Shown here piece after piece: positions 1-7,656 of a DNA stretch of 64,000 nt. The DNA comes from Tessaracoccus sp. MC1679. Lineage in GTDB: Bacteria; Actinomycetota; Actinomycetes; Propionibacteriales; Propionibacteriaceae. The stretch's first letter is position 1; the number at the start of each line of letters is the position of its first letter. A program made the translations under genes and the position numbers. Location: the NCBI RefSeq assembly GCF_014164775.1, contig NZ_JACJGB010000005.1, positions 1 through 64,000 on the forward strand, given 5' to 3'. Below the pieces are notes generated by a model that was not told the origin of the DNA, ran no database searches, and was given only the letters and a program-made list of their open reading frames with translations.

Positions 1-1
1 G

Positions 2-82
2 GGGCAGGTCACCACGAACTGGAAACAGGCCCTCGCCCAACTCGCGATCGCCTACCCCGACCGGATCAACCCCTACCTCTAA
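2..82 (+). CDS. C-terminal tail of a gene cut by the window edge, probably a transposase
   Basis: An open frame enters from the left edge and stops at the TAA at 80-82, leaving 26 residues that end in AYPDRINPYL. The fragment is too short for firm assignment. It resembles the C-terminal end of IS256/Mutator-type transposases, and it is followed at once by an A/C-rich stretch (101-120) that looks like an insertion-sequence end. Directly after that, a second and unrelated transposase is entered in mid-protein. The likeliest reading is the right end of an insertion sequence that landed in an older one. The family name is a guess. Confidence 0.45.
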   Translation, partial: GQVTTNWKQALAQLAIAYPDRINPYL

Positions 83-116
83 CCCACCCGGAGACCGAAC
101 TCCTTACACAAACAAC

Positions 117-896
117 TTGACAAGCTCTCGCCGGGTCGCGCCGGACCGGATGATCTCGACCGTCGACCCGGACACCCGGCATGCTCACAAGACCGTGGAA
201 CGCCGCCAGGATGGATTCAAGGCCCATGTGGTCGTCGAACCCGACACCGGCCTGACCACGATGGCCAGGTTGACCAAGACCAACGGGCCGGACAACTCCG
301 ACGCCACGGTCGGTGCGACGCTCGTCGTGGCAGACCCCACCCTCGGCGCCGGGGCGCCGGTGGAGGTCCTCGGTGATTCCGCCTATGCCAGCGGCACCAT
401 GCTGGCCACGTTGTCGGGAAAGCAGTGGACCCCGCTGGTCAAGCCCTGGCCGATCCGGCCCGCCATTCCCGGCGGGTTCACCCTCGATGACTTCACCCAC
501 GACCCCGTGGCCGTCACGCTCACCTGCCCGGCCGGGGTAACTCGCCCGATCAGCGCGAAGGGCAGCGTCACCTTCGGTGCCGCCTGCCGCGGCTGCCCGC
601 TCCGCGAGCAGTGCACCACCGCCCGTGACGGTCGCAGCCTCACCCTGGGTGAGCACCACCAGTTGCAGCGTGAGCACCGACAACGCGCCACCGACGAGGG
701 ATTCCAGAAGGTCTACCGCCGGCACCGGCCCATGGTCGAACGCACCCTGGCCTGGTTGACCCGCGGCAACCGACGAGTTCCCTACCGCGGTGTCGTCAAG
801 AACAACACGTGGCTCCACCACCGCGTCGCCGCGGTCAACCTCCGTCGCCTCCTCGCCCTGGGACTCAACCACAACGGCGGCTGGGTCCTGGGATAG
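117..896 (+). pseudogene. IS1182-type transposase, 5'-truncated
   Basis: This is the C-terminal half of a DDE transposase of the IS1182/IS5-like type. Visible family features are the STVDPDTRHAHK segment, a GFKAHVVVEPDTG block (the family's GYKAH signature), an acidic GDSAYASG motif, a zinc-like cluster CRGCPLREQC, and a C-terminal HRPMVERTLAWLTRGNR helix with the late catalytic glutamate. Full-length relatives have roughly 450-550 residues, and only about 255 remain here. The first in-frame start is a TTG at 117 inside the end of the neighbouring element, so it is not a natural start. The N-terminal DNA-binding part is missing and the gene should be inactive. The frame is otherwise intact to its stop, so truncation may be recent. 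Confidence 0.8.
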
Positions 897-1085
897 GCCC
901 CCGGAGCCAACGGCTCACGCCGATACCGACCTCACCCAACCCCACGAGCACCCTGAGGGCCCCACAGGCCCCCGATCCCCGGCAGCGTCCCGCCCGAACC
1001 CATCCCGACTGACCTCGCTCGAGCAGCGGCCCAGCCATCAACATCCCCGCCGACACCGCCAGATTGTGCGTTCTTCAGCAGGCTC

Positions 1086-3071
1086 CTAGCGGCGGCGGAC
1101 AGCCGCGTAGACGCCGGCCCCCACGGCCCCGACGACGAGCAGCGCTCCACCCACGAGAGGCAACGCAGAACCAGCGGGATCCGCTTCGGTGGGGGGCACG
1201 TCGGTGGCATCGTCGCCCGTCTCAGCCGGGATTTCCGTCGCTGGGGACAGATCCGACGGCTCAGGTGTCGCCCCAGCGGTGGGGGAGAGGCTTAGCTCGG
1301 CGTCGGCCTCGACGTACTCGGGGGCCCCCTTCACCTCGCCGTTGACCGCGATCGAGAACCTGATCGGCACCGGAACGCCACGGAGAATTCCGTCGCGGAG
1401 CTCGCCGAGGCCAACGGCGAAGTAGTAGTCACCTGCCATTGAGAAGCCGTTGCTATTTGAGAAGTACATTCGGGGCGAATCCCACCGGTTGCGGAAGTTG
1501 ACCTGGGGAACCTGGTTGATGTCGGGGCGGCTCGTGAGCTCGAGCCGGCCGTTGACCATGCGGTACATCCCCGCGCGCAGCAGTTCCTGGGAGTCCATCT
1601 GGCTGAAGTCGGGGGCGTAGACGTTTCCGGGAACGTTCAGCCAGTCCAGGCTGTGCAAGCCCTGCAACGGTGCGAACGCCGGGTCCGGCCCGTCGATCGC
1701 GAAGATGGCCTCCTGCCCCCAGTCGACACGCGTCTTGAAGAGGACCACTTCTCCCGGCACCAAATCGGTGACGTAGGTGCCCGGCTCGATCGCCAAGGCA
1801 TCGTTGAAGCTGGCCCCGCCGACGACGCTCACCGGCGCCCCCGAGGCCGGGGAGGTCAACTGGTCGGAGTTGTCCCGCGGCACCGAGGCGACGCCGTCGG
1901 GAAGCGACTCGGCATCGGCTGCGGGAGCCTCCTCCATGACCCGGATCTCCACGTCGGTGGTCACCGCGGTTCTGGCGTTGCCACGCTTCACCTCGTAGAC
2001 CAGTTCGTCGGCCTCGGCGCAGGCTTGTGCGCGGGCATCGGGCTGCTGGGCGCGGGGATCCAGTTGCACGGCCATGACGGTCCCGGCGGCGATCACTCCC
2101 TGTCGCTGCGTGTCACTGGCGAGTGCCCACCGGCTCGAGCACTCGAGGCCGTCCGGCGTCGAGAGCCGCCAATCCCACCGTCCTCGGTTCAGCCCGTCGG
2201 GTGCGGCGGGCATGCGGCCCACCATGCTCACCCGGATGGTGGAGCCGGGCTGCGTGCGCGGGACCCGGTAGTACTTGGTCGTCATGCCCTGGGAGGAGGA
2301 GGCGACGGAGTCGACGTACTGCCCCGCGTCGAGGAGCGGAGCTCCCTCTGGGGTCGGGCTGCCTTCGACCGGGGTTCCTTCGATGGTGAACGGGCGAGCG
2401 GTGCGCGTGGAGAGCGTGTTCAGAGTGGTGGTCAATGTCCCGGCGTCAGCGGCGTCGTAGTACGTTCCGCCGCCCGCTTCAGCGATGCACGTCAACTGCT
2501 GGCGCGCCACGTCGCCGACGCCGAAGCCGACGGTGTCGATCTGGACCCCGATCCCGGCGTCGATGATGTCCTGCACCGCCACGCACGGGTCCGGCACGCA
2601 GCGCTCCTCGCCGTCGGAAACCAGGATGATGTGTCTCTTCCCGTCCGCTCCGAGGTCCTTGGCCGCCTCCTGCAGCGAATAGGCGATGGGGGTCTCGCCG
2701 ATGGCGTCGAAGGACCGGATTGCGGCAGTGAGGCCCTGCTCGTCAAGGGGTTCGATCGGGTGAACGAGCTGTGAGTCGGCACACTCCGCGGGCGTCCGCC
2801 CGGGACCGTCGACGGTGGCCCCGTAGACCCGCAGGCCCACGTCGGCGTCCTCCGGCAGTGAGCCCAGCGCCCCGATGAGCGCGGTCTTGGCCGCCTCCAG
2901 CTTGGTCACGCCGGAAGGGTCGGGCTCGTTCATAGAGCCGGAGGCGTCAAGCACCAACACGACCTTGGTCTGCTCGGTTGCCGGTGATTCATCGGCCACA
3001 ACGGGTGCGACCCCCGCAGCGGCGAGCGCGAAGGCTGCGGCCGTGGCGGAGAAAATGCGACGACGAGTCAT
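1086..3071 (-). CDS. Secreted, membrane-anchored von Willebrand factor A domain protein
   Basis: A 661-residue exported protein. An N-terminal signal peptide (about residues 1-26, starting MTRRRIF and ending VAPVVADES) precedes a VWA domain with the MIDAS motif DASGSM (Asp42), a later TPIAYSL threonine site and a SDGEERC segment. The C-terminal half has no recognised domain. It ends in one membrane helix followed by VRRR, so the body should face outwards, anchored at the C-terminus. The start at 3071 is chosen because AGGAG lies just upstream and because the signal peptide begins there; the longer frame reaching 3185 adds untypical residues. VWA proteins bind ligands through a divalent metal; the ligand here is unknown. 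It is transcribed alone. Confidence 0.85.
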   Translation of the reverse strand: MTRRRIFSATAAAFALAAAGVAPVVADESPATEQTKVVLVLDASGSMNEPDPSGVTKLEAAKTALIGALGSLPEDADVGLRVYGATVDGPGRTPAECADSQLVHPIEPLDEQGLTAAIRSFDAIGETPIAYSLQEAAKDLGADGKRHIILVSDGEERCVPDPCVAVQDIIDAGIGVQIDTVGFGVGDVARQQLTCIAEAGGGTYYDAADAGTLTTTLNTLSTRTARPFTIEGTPVEGSPTPEGAPLLDAGQYVDSVASSSQGMTTKYYRVPRTQPGSTIRVSMVGRMPAAPDGLNRGRWDWRLSTPDGLECSSRWALASDTQRQGVIAAGTVMAVQLDPRAQQPDARAQACAEADELVYEVKRGNARTAVTTDVEIRVMEEAPAADAESLPDGVASVPRDNSDQLTSPASGAPVSVVGGASFNDALAIEPGTYVTDLVPGEVVLFKTRVDWGQEAIFAIDGPDPAFAPLQGLHSLDWLNVPGNVYAPDFSQMDSQELLRAGMYRMVNGRLELTSRPDINQVPQVNFRNRWDSPRMYFSNSNGFSMAGDYYFAVGLGELRDGILRGVPVPIRFSIAVNGEVKGAPEYVEADAELSLSPTAGATPEPSDLSPATEIPAETGDDATDVPPTEADPAGSALPLVGGALLVVGAVGAGVYAAVRRR

Positions 3072-3370
3072 CAACCCGCTCCTCTCATCGGAAATGTTTG
3101 CAGTTGCAAAGATAGTGGATGTGTGAGGAAAGACCAAGCCTTGCAGCGACAGCCGACTCACGGGCGAGCCCACCACTCGGCGCACGCCGGTGCTCGACTG
3201 TCGAGTGAGCAGCGAGCAGCCGGCGCAGCGCCTCAGGTTCCTCCTGAGCTAACCGCCGGGAATATCCAACTCCGCCGCCGGTGGTTAATGCCAAGACGCT
3301 AGGCGCGCCGACACCTCCTGGATAGGCCGCCCGAGCCACCTCTGGACACCCCCGCCGTTGCAGGCGGTCA
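3072..3370. other. Intergenic region with small inverted repeats
   Basis: About 300 bases without a convincing gene. It holds the upstream region of the VWA gene, the 14-bp palindrome at 3097-3110, a short inverted repeat CTCGAC-T-GTCGAG at 3192-3204 and a weak hairpin CTCAGG-TTCCT-CCTGAG at 3232-3248 that lacks a T-run. No codon-biased frame is evident. Confidence 0.5.
3097..3110. promoter_or_regulatory. Palindrome upstream of the VWA gene, possible operator
   Basis: TTTGCA-GT-TGCAAA is a perfect 14-bp inverted repeat 26 bases upstream of the chosen VWA start. The position fits a repressor site near the transcription start. No regulator gene is adjacent, so the binding protein is unknown. 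Confidence 0.35.
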
Positions 3371-4006
3371 TCAGGCGGAGAAGGCAGCGCGACCCTGTGT
3401 GGCGGAGGTACCCAGATCGCTCTTGGGGAGCGCATCGCCGGCGGTGACGGCCGTAGTCCATGCCTGAGTGGTTGCGACGGCGGCGAAGTTGGAGTGCAGG
3501 AGTACGAGCAGGGTCTCGTGGAGCTGGTCCGCGGAGACCTGGCCGGCCTCGTTGGCCAGGTGGATGGCGCCGGTGGCATCGGAGAGGATCTCTGCCGCCA
3601 GGCCGAGCTCCTCGGCGCCCACGGCCGTGGCGATGTCGCAGTTGTTGGTCATGTAGCCGACGATCGTGACGGTGTCGACCTCACGTTCGGCCAGCCACTG
3701 GGCCACGTCGGTGCCGGCGAAGACGCTGCCCTTGTCCTTGCTGACTCGCTTCCAGGAGGGGTTCAGGCGCTCCTCGATCTCGGGGTGCAGCGCCCAGCTG
3801 TCGCTGCCGACGGCGAAGACGGGTGCGCCCTGCGGCAGCTCGTGCTGCACGACGACAACGGGCAGTTCCTGCTGCTCCGCGACCCCGAGTGCGGCCACGA
3901 TGTTGGCGAGCGTCTGGTCGCGCGGCGGGGCCTGGATCTGCAGGATCCCGGTGAAGTACTCCTGCTGGACGTCGACGACGATGAGTGCTCGGCGGGGGGC
4001 GGTCAT
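3371..4006 (-). CDS. Isochorismatase-family cysteine hydrolase
   Basis: 211 residues with the fold signature of isochorismatase-like cysteine hydrolases. The catalytic triad can be traced as Asp12 in VVDVQQEY, Lys90 or Lys92 in VSKDKGSVF, and Cys123 in VGYMTNNCDIAT, with the cis-peptide region just before the cysteine. Members hydrolyse amide or vinyl-ether bonds of small molecules such as nicotinamide, N-carbamoyl compounds or isochorismate, and sequence alone does not settle the substrate. GGAG precedes the ATG. The gene is divergent from a GlxA/AraC regulator 104 bp away, a common pairing, and the shared gap holds a 17-bp inverted repeat. The regulator probably controls this hydrolase. Confidence 0.85.
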   Translation of the reverse strand: MTAPRRALIVVDVQQEYFTGILQIQAPPRDQTLANIVAALGVAEQQELPVVVVQHELPQGAPVFAVGSDSWALHPEIEERLNPSWKRVSKDKGSVFAGTDVAQWLAEREVDTVTIVGYMTNNCDIATAVGAEELGLAAEILSDATGAIHLANEAGQVSADQLHETLLVLLHSNFAAVATTQAWTTAVTAGDALPKSDLGTSATQGRAAFSA

Positions 4007-4043
4007 GGTTTCTCCTACTGCTGTCGGGACTGTCTTGATCCAT

Positions 4044-4060
4044 CATCGCCAGGGGCGATG
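4044..4060. promoter_or_regulatory. Inverted repeat between the divergent hydrolase and GlxA-type regulator genes
   Basis: CATCGCC-AGG-GGCGATG is a perfect 7-bp inverted repeat near the middle of the 104-bp divergent gap. A TATCGT sequence at 4064-4069 could be a -10 element for the rightward gene. The position suits an operator for the adjacent regulator. Confidence 0.45.
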
Positions 4061-4110
4061 GGTTATCGTGAGTGGCACAAAAGACCTTCTTCGATGGAAT
4101 CAGGCCAATC

Positions 4111-5064
4111 ATGCGCATTGCCGTTCATGCCTTCGACGACATCACGATGTTCCACCTGGCTGCCCCCTTGCTGGTCTTCGGTGAGGTCGGCCGTCAGGGC
4201 ATGGCCGCGGGGTGGGATCCGGTCGTGTGGACCCGCGACGGTCGCGGCATCCGGACAGCCGAAGGCCCCCGCATCGAGGACGTCAGGGGCCCAGACGCGG
4301 TGGAGGACGCCGACCTGGTGGTCCTGCCATCCTGGCCGATCGATCTGCCCATGACCGACGAGCCCCTCACAGCCAGGATCCGCGCCGCGCACGCACGCGG
4401 AAGCCGGATCGCCGGCCTGTGCCTGGGGGCCTTCCCGGTGGTCGACAGCGGCCTGCTCGACGGCCGCGAGGCCGTGACCCACTGGGGCTCAGCCGACGTG
4501 CTCGCACGCCGTCGACCCGAGGTGAAGGTCCAGCCCGCCGCGCTCTACGTCGACCACGGGGATGTCCTCACCTCGGCCGGCACAGCGTCGGCCATCGACG
4601 CCTGCCTGCACATTGTCCGATCCCACCTGGGCTCCGCCGCCGCAGCCACCGTCGCCCGCAGCCTCGTCGTCGCACCCCACCGCGACGGCGACCAGGCCCA
4701 GTACATCGATCGCCCGATCCCACAGCCCGGGGGAGTGGGGCACCTCGGACCAACCATCGACTGGGCCCTGGCCCACCTCGACCACGAACTCACGGTCGAC
4801 GACCTCGCGGCCCACGCGCGCATGAGCCGCCGCAACTTCACCCGCCGGTTCGCAGAGGCCACGGGCACCACCCCCGCGCGCTGGGTCTTGGCCCGCCGAC
4901 TCGACGAGGCCCGGCGCCTCCTGGAGACGACGGCGTGGCCGGTCACGCGCATCGCCACGGCCTGCGGCTTTACCAGCGTCGTGACGTTCAGGCAGAACTT
5001 CACCGCCACCTACGCCACCACGCCCACCTCCTACCGCCAGCGATTCTCGGCTTCCTCGACGTGA
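4111..5064 (+). CDS. GlxA-family transcriptional regulator (DJ-1/PfpI domain plus AraC HTH)
   Basis: About 317 residues in two domains. Residues 1-180 form a DJ-1/PfpI-like ligand domain (opening MRIAVHAFDDITMFHLAAPL, with a nucleophile-elbow-like AGLCLGAFPV segment). Residues about 215-315 carry the two helix-turn-helix motifs of the AraC family (LTVDDLAAHARMSRRNFTRR, then ARRLLETTAWPVTRIATACG and FTSVVTFRQNF). The start at 4111 is chosen because the family's first strand begins there; an in-frame GTG at 4072 would add 13 residues of poor fit. Such regulators usually control the neighbouring catabolic gene, here the divergent isochorismatase-like hydrolase. The inducer is unknown. Confidence 0.85.
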   Translation: MRIAVHAFDDITMFHLAAPLLVFGEVGRQGMAAGWDPVVWTRDGRGIRTAEGPRIEDVRGPDAVEDADLVVLPSWPIDLPMTDEPLTARIRAAHARGSRIAGLCLGAFPVVDSGLLDGREAVTHWGSADVLARRRPEVKVQPAALYVDHGDVLTSAGTASAIDACLHIVRSHLGSAAAATVARSLVVAPHRDGDQAQYIDRPIPQPGGVGHLGPTIDWALAHLDHELTVDDLAAHARMSRRNFTRRFAEATGTTPARWVLARRLDEARRLLETTAWPVTRIATACGFTSVVTFRQNFTATYATTPTSYRQRFSASST

Positions 5065-5120
5065 CGCGCTCAGGACCGTGAAAGCCGCATAGCATCGCAG
5101 CATCAGAGGAATGGGGTGTG

Positions 5121-5723
5121 ATGAAGGTGGTGGACCGAGTGGCCGCGGGCCTGGCGCGCGGAGTGCGCGGGTGGATGGCCGTTGCCGCGGTGGTGCTGTT
5201 CGCGGTGTTCACCGCCACGGTGTTGCCAGCCCAGGCTGAGGCCGGGGCTTTCTACACGGACCGCTACCCAGCCCCGGACACATCCCTGTGGTACTCCCCG
5301 GACGACCTGTACGCAGCGGCAGAGGCGTGGGGGCCGGATGGTCGAGCCGCCTATGTCCGCGCGCGTGTGACGTTCGATGTCATCTGGCCGCTGGTGTACG
5401 GGGCGTTCCTGCTGACGACGCTCGCCTGGGTCTGGGCGCGAGGGACAGCTCCCGGGAGTCGGTGGCGATGGGTGGCCCTGCTGCCGGTCGTCACGGTGGC
5501 GCTGGACTACGCCGAGAACATCTGCGCCGCGACGGTGATGGCACGCTATCCGGCCCGGACGCCGGTGCTCGCGGAGCTGGCGCCGTTCTTCACCGCCGGG
5601 AAGTGGCTCACACTGGCGGCCAGCTTCGTGCTGTTGGCGATCGGCGTTGTCATCGCCATCGCAGCGTGGTGCCGCGGCTGGAGGCTGAGCCCAGACCAGC
5701 TTGCCACGAGACGGCAGCTGTAG
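5121..5723 (+). CDS. Four-helix membrane protein of unknown function
   Basis: About 200 residues with four predicted membrane helices: one near residues 18-38, then three in the second half (VIWPLVYGAFLLTTLAWVW, WVALLPVVTVALDYAEN and LTLAASFVLLAIGVVIAIAA). A 45-residue extracytoplasmic loop rich in Tyr, Asp and Pro follows the first helix. I do not recognise the family. GAGGA lies upstream; a GTG at 5118 is an alternative start. The gene stands alone on this strand after the GlxA-type regulator, and its stop codon lies inside the operator of the next toxin-antitoxin module. Confidence 0.7.
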   Translation: MKVVDRVAAGLARGVRGWMAVAAVVLFAVFTATVLPAQAEAGAFYTDRYPAPDTSLWYSPDDLYAAAEAWGPDGRAAYVRARVTFDVIWPLVYGAFLLTTLAWVWARGTAPGSRWRWVALLPVVTVALDYAENICAATVMARYPARTPVLAELAPFFTAGKWLTLAASFVLLAIGVVIAIAAWCRGWRLSPDQLATRRQL

Positions 5724-5756
5724 ACTGATCGGTCTACAATCGGGTAGAGTTGGTTC
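5719..5756 (+). promoter_or_regulatory. Operator and leaderless promoter of toxin-antitoxin module 1
   Basis: A perfect inverted repeat TGTAGAC-TGATCG-GTCTACA occupies 5719-5738 and includes the stop codon of the preceding gene. Two possible -10 elements follow: TACAAT at 5735-5740, overlapping the repeat, and TAGAGT at 5745-5750, exactly six bases before the ATG. The second spacing would give a leaderless transcript. RHH antitoxins normally bind such repeats to repress their own operon. Confidence 0.55.
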
Positions 5757-5954
5757 ATGTCCGAGACAACGACGATCCGCATCAGCAGGGTCACGCATGC
5801 GCAGGTGACCCGATTGGCAGCCGAACGCCACGAAACGATCGATGAGACGGTGAGCAAGGCCATCCGCACGCTCCGCCAGGACGCCATGGCGCAGGATCTC
5901 CGCGTGAAGCTGACCGACGACGAGACTGAATGGCTCGATGCTGACGCCGGGTGA
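5757..5954 (+). CDS. Antitoxin of a MazEF-like module, ribbon-helix-helix type
   Basis: 65 residues. The N-terminal half (SETTTIRISRVTHAQVTRLA then DETVSKAIRTLRQD) has the pattern of a ribbon-helix-helix DNA-binding domain. The acidic C-terminal tail (LTDDETEWLDADAG) would be the toxin-binding part. The stop codon lies 17 bp inside the next gene, which encodes a MazF/PemK toxin, so the two are translationally coupled with the antitoxin first, as is usual. A perfect inverted repeat at 5719-5738 is the likely autoregulatory operator. There is no clear ribosome binding site, but a TAGAGT box sits six bases upstream, suggesting leaderless translation. Confidence 0.8.
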   Translation: MSETTTIRISRVTHAQVTRLAAERHETIDETVSKAIRTLRQDAMAQDLRVKLTDDETEWLDADAG

Positions 5955-6276
5955 CGTCGTCGAACTCGACTTCGGAGTGCCCGCTGGACACGAGGCCGGA
6001 CTTCTTCGGCCGGCCATCGTCGTGACCGCGAGGCGGGTCCTGAGGGGCGGGCCGAACGTTATCCAGGTTGTGCCGTTGACCCGGATCCTTCGTGAGAGCA
6101 GTACCGAGGTGGTCATTGAGCCCGATGACGACAACCGACTCGCGGCCCCATCGTCGGCGCAGTGCCAGCATGTGCGCTCCGTGGCCGTGACTCGGATTCA
6201 TCGGCGCACTGGCAATGTTGGGCCAGCAGCCCTGAGCGAGGTGCGCGAGATCCTGGGGTTGCTGCTGGACCTGTAG
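5938..6276 (+). CDS. MazF/PemK-family endoribonuclease toxin
   Basis: 112 residues with the PemK/MazF fold pattern: LTPGDVVELDFGVPAGHEAG at the N-terminus, then LLRPAIVVTARRV, a VIQVVPLTR strand, a conserved Ser-rich loop (SSAQCQHVRSVAVTRI) and a C-terminal EVREILGLLLDL helix. MazF toxins cut mRNA at short sequences and are held inactive by the antitoxin. The gene overlaps the antitoxin by 17 bp. The family's N-terminal GD and RP motifs are present, so the toxin appears intact. It is one of two MazF-type modules in this window, the other being at 13,994-14,567; the two toxins are clearly different sequences. Confidence 0.85.
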   Translation: MLTPGDVVELDFGVPAGHEAGLLRPAIVVTARRVLRGGPNVIQVVPLTRILRESSTEVVIEPDDDNRLAAPSSAQCQHVRSVAVTRIHRRTGNVGPAALSEVREILGLLLDL

Positions 6277-6304
6277 CCGCTCTGACAGGCGAGCCTAGCC
6301 GGCC

Positions 6305-6415
6305 TTGTGTCGTCGGGCGAGGTGGATCGAGTACGAGGACACCGGGCATGTGGCCATCTGGGAGCAGCCGGAGAGGCTGGTCGCCGACATCCTCAAGTTC
6401 GCTCAGCTCCGCCTG
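6305..6415 (+). pseudogene. C-terminal remnant of an alpha/beta hydrolase
   Basis: A short stretch reads WIEYEDTGHVAIWEQPERL followed by VADILKFA, which matches the C-terminal end of alpha/beta hydrolases: the catalytic-histidine segment GHVAIWEQPERL and the last helix. No matching upstream part of the enzyme is present, because the frame begins just after the MazF gene. It is a decayed fragment and not a functional gene. It marks this gap as a site of deletion or insertion. Confidence 0.5.
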
Positions 6416-6478
6416 CCCCCACTCAGGCGTGACTTGAGGGCGGATGCCGCCGGAATGCTGTCGGTGACGGCGAAGAGA

Positions 6479-6550
6479 CTGCAACTCGCTACCCATACAG
6501 CGGCATCTGCATATGTGCGCAGATGCCGCTGTATGGGTAGCAGCTTGCAG
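6479..6550. repeat. 72-bp palindromic repeat, copy 1 (32-nt arms, 8-nt loop)
   Basis: The element begins CTGCAA and ends TTGCAG. The left arm is 6479-6510, the loop ATATGTGC is 6511-6518 and the right arm is 6519-6550. Within the arms, 23 consecutive bases (6488-6510 with 6519-6541) pair perfectly, and the outer CTGCAA/TTGCAG also pairs. A second copy with the same 32-8-32 layout but different arm sequence lies at 18315-18386. There is no T-run, so it is not a typical terminator. Confidence 0.75.
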
Positions 6551-6667
6551 ACCTGGGACCCGCCGGACCGACGATTCCGCGCCCGTCGGCGGTCTGATCC
6601 CGGTGTGCGCCCCAGGCTACGACAGAGCAGCCCTGGCCGATCTCACTCACGCCGGCAACCCTCGGTC

Positions 6668-6934
6668 TCACTTGATGTGTCCGGGAGTCTGTCTCGCGCG
6701 CTCGGTGAGGATGCTCAGGCGCGCGACGAGTCGCTGCATCGTGGGGATTCCGCGGCAGGTGACCGGGACGCCGATCAGCCGGGTCAGGACCGGTCCGGCG
6801 GAGATACCTGCGCCGGTGGCACTCGTGACCGCGTGGCTGCGGGTGAGTGTGTGCACGACAAGCTCGCCGGTTGGAGTGCGTTCGACGTGAGGCAGGACGA
6901 GCCCGATCATCCCATGCTGTCCCTCGTCGAACAT
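6668..6934 (-). CDS. Small hypothetical protein, possibly a remnant
   Basis: An 88-residue frame whose codons carry G or C at the third position as often as neighbouring genes do, which suggests real or formerly real coding sequence. The protein (start MFDEGQHGMIGLVL, end RARQTPGHIK) has no signal peptide or membrane segment, and I recognise no family. The frame continues open upstream to 7033, so the start is uncertain. It lies between a gene-poor gap and a divergent P-loop kinase-like gene, next to other remnants, and may itself be the end of a larger lost gene. Confidence 0.35.
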   Translation of the reverse strand: MFDEGQHGMIGLVLPHVERTPTGELVVHTLTRSHAVTSATGAGISAGPVLTRLIGVPVTCRGIPTMQRLVARLSILTERARQTPGHIK

Positions 6935-7013
6935 CGGCTGTGGCCCCTGACTTTGTCGTCGTGCCGGAGCCATCGCGCGCTGTGGGAACTGGGTCGTGTG
7001 CCAAGCTGGCGGC

Positions 7014-7583
7014 GTGCCTCTGCTCACCTCCACTCAGTCACTTCAGGCGTGCCCGCGCCGCGTCTTGGTGGCTGGGACCTCCGGGTCTGGGAAGACGACC
7101 TTGGCGTCTCGGATCGCACGCCAGCTGGGCATCCCTCACGTCGAGATCGACGCGCTCTATCACGGTCCGAACTGGACTCCTCGGGAGTCGTTCATGGACG
7201 ACGTGTCTGCTCTCGTGGAGGAGGACAAGTGGGTGACGGAATGGCAGTACAGCAGTGCCCGCGCTGTCCTGGCTGCCCGAGCCGATCTGGTGGTCTGGCT
7301 CGACTTGCCCGTCGCCACTGTGATGCGTCAGGTCACGGTGAGGACGATGCGCCGTCGGCTGCGACGCGAAGTCCTCTGGAACGGCAATCGTGAACCGTCC
7401 CTCTGGACCGCGTTCACCGACCCTGACCACATCATCCGCTGGGCCTGGAAGACCCGTCGCCGGACGGCTGAGCGGGTCGTCGCTCTGATGGGGGAACGCC
7501 CCGAACTGCCCGTTGTCCGCCTGCTCTCGCACCGGGAGGCGCGCGCATGGCTCGCCGGACCGCTCGCTGCGTCGTCGCGCTGA
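7014..7583 (+). CDS. P-loop NTPase of the adenylate-kinase-like/FlaR type
   Basis: About 189 residues. A Walker A motif GTSGSGKTT lies at residues 21-29, followed by LASRIARQLGIPHVEIDALY, the pattern of small nucleotide- or shikimate-kinase-like ATPases often annotated as topology modulation protein (FlaR) or AAA ATPase. A conserved LVVWLDLPVATVMRQV strand and an Arg-rich lid (RTMRRRLRREVLWNGNREPS) follow. The substrate is unknown. GTG at 7014 is preferred over the GTG at 6996 because a CAAGCT box lies six bases upstream, but no ribosome binding site helps. The gene is single. Confidence 0.7.
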   Translation: MPLLTSTQSLQACPRRVLVAGTSGSGKTTLASRIARQLGIPHVEIDALYHGPNWTPRESFMDDVSALVEEDKWVTEWQYSSARAVLAARADLVVWLDLPVATVMRQVTVRTMRRRLRREVLWNGNREPSLWTAFTDPDHIIRWAWKTRRRTAERVVALMGERPELPVVRLLSHREARAWLAGPLAASSR

Positions 7584-7656
7584 GGCAGCGGCGCACCGAG
7601 CGTAGACGCGGCTCATTGGTGGTTCTGATGCCGTCATCGGTACTCAGGTCTGACTC

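Larger units (their letters stand above)
6277..6667. other. Gene-poor gap with gene remnant and 72-bp palindromic repeat
   Basis: About 390 bases after the first toxin-antitoxin module without an intact gene. It contains the hydrolase remnant (6305-6415), the 72-bp palindrome (6479-6550) and about 115 further bases in which I see nothing assignable. Confidence 0.5.

Noticed and set aside
1653-2774. Long plus-strand open frame of 373 codons
   Set aside because: It lies wholly inside the VWA gene on the other strand. Its Gly/Arg/Val-rich product with no domains is the usual antisense shadow in GC-rich DNA.
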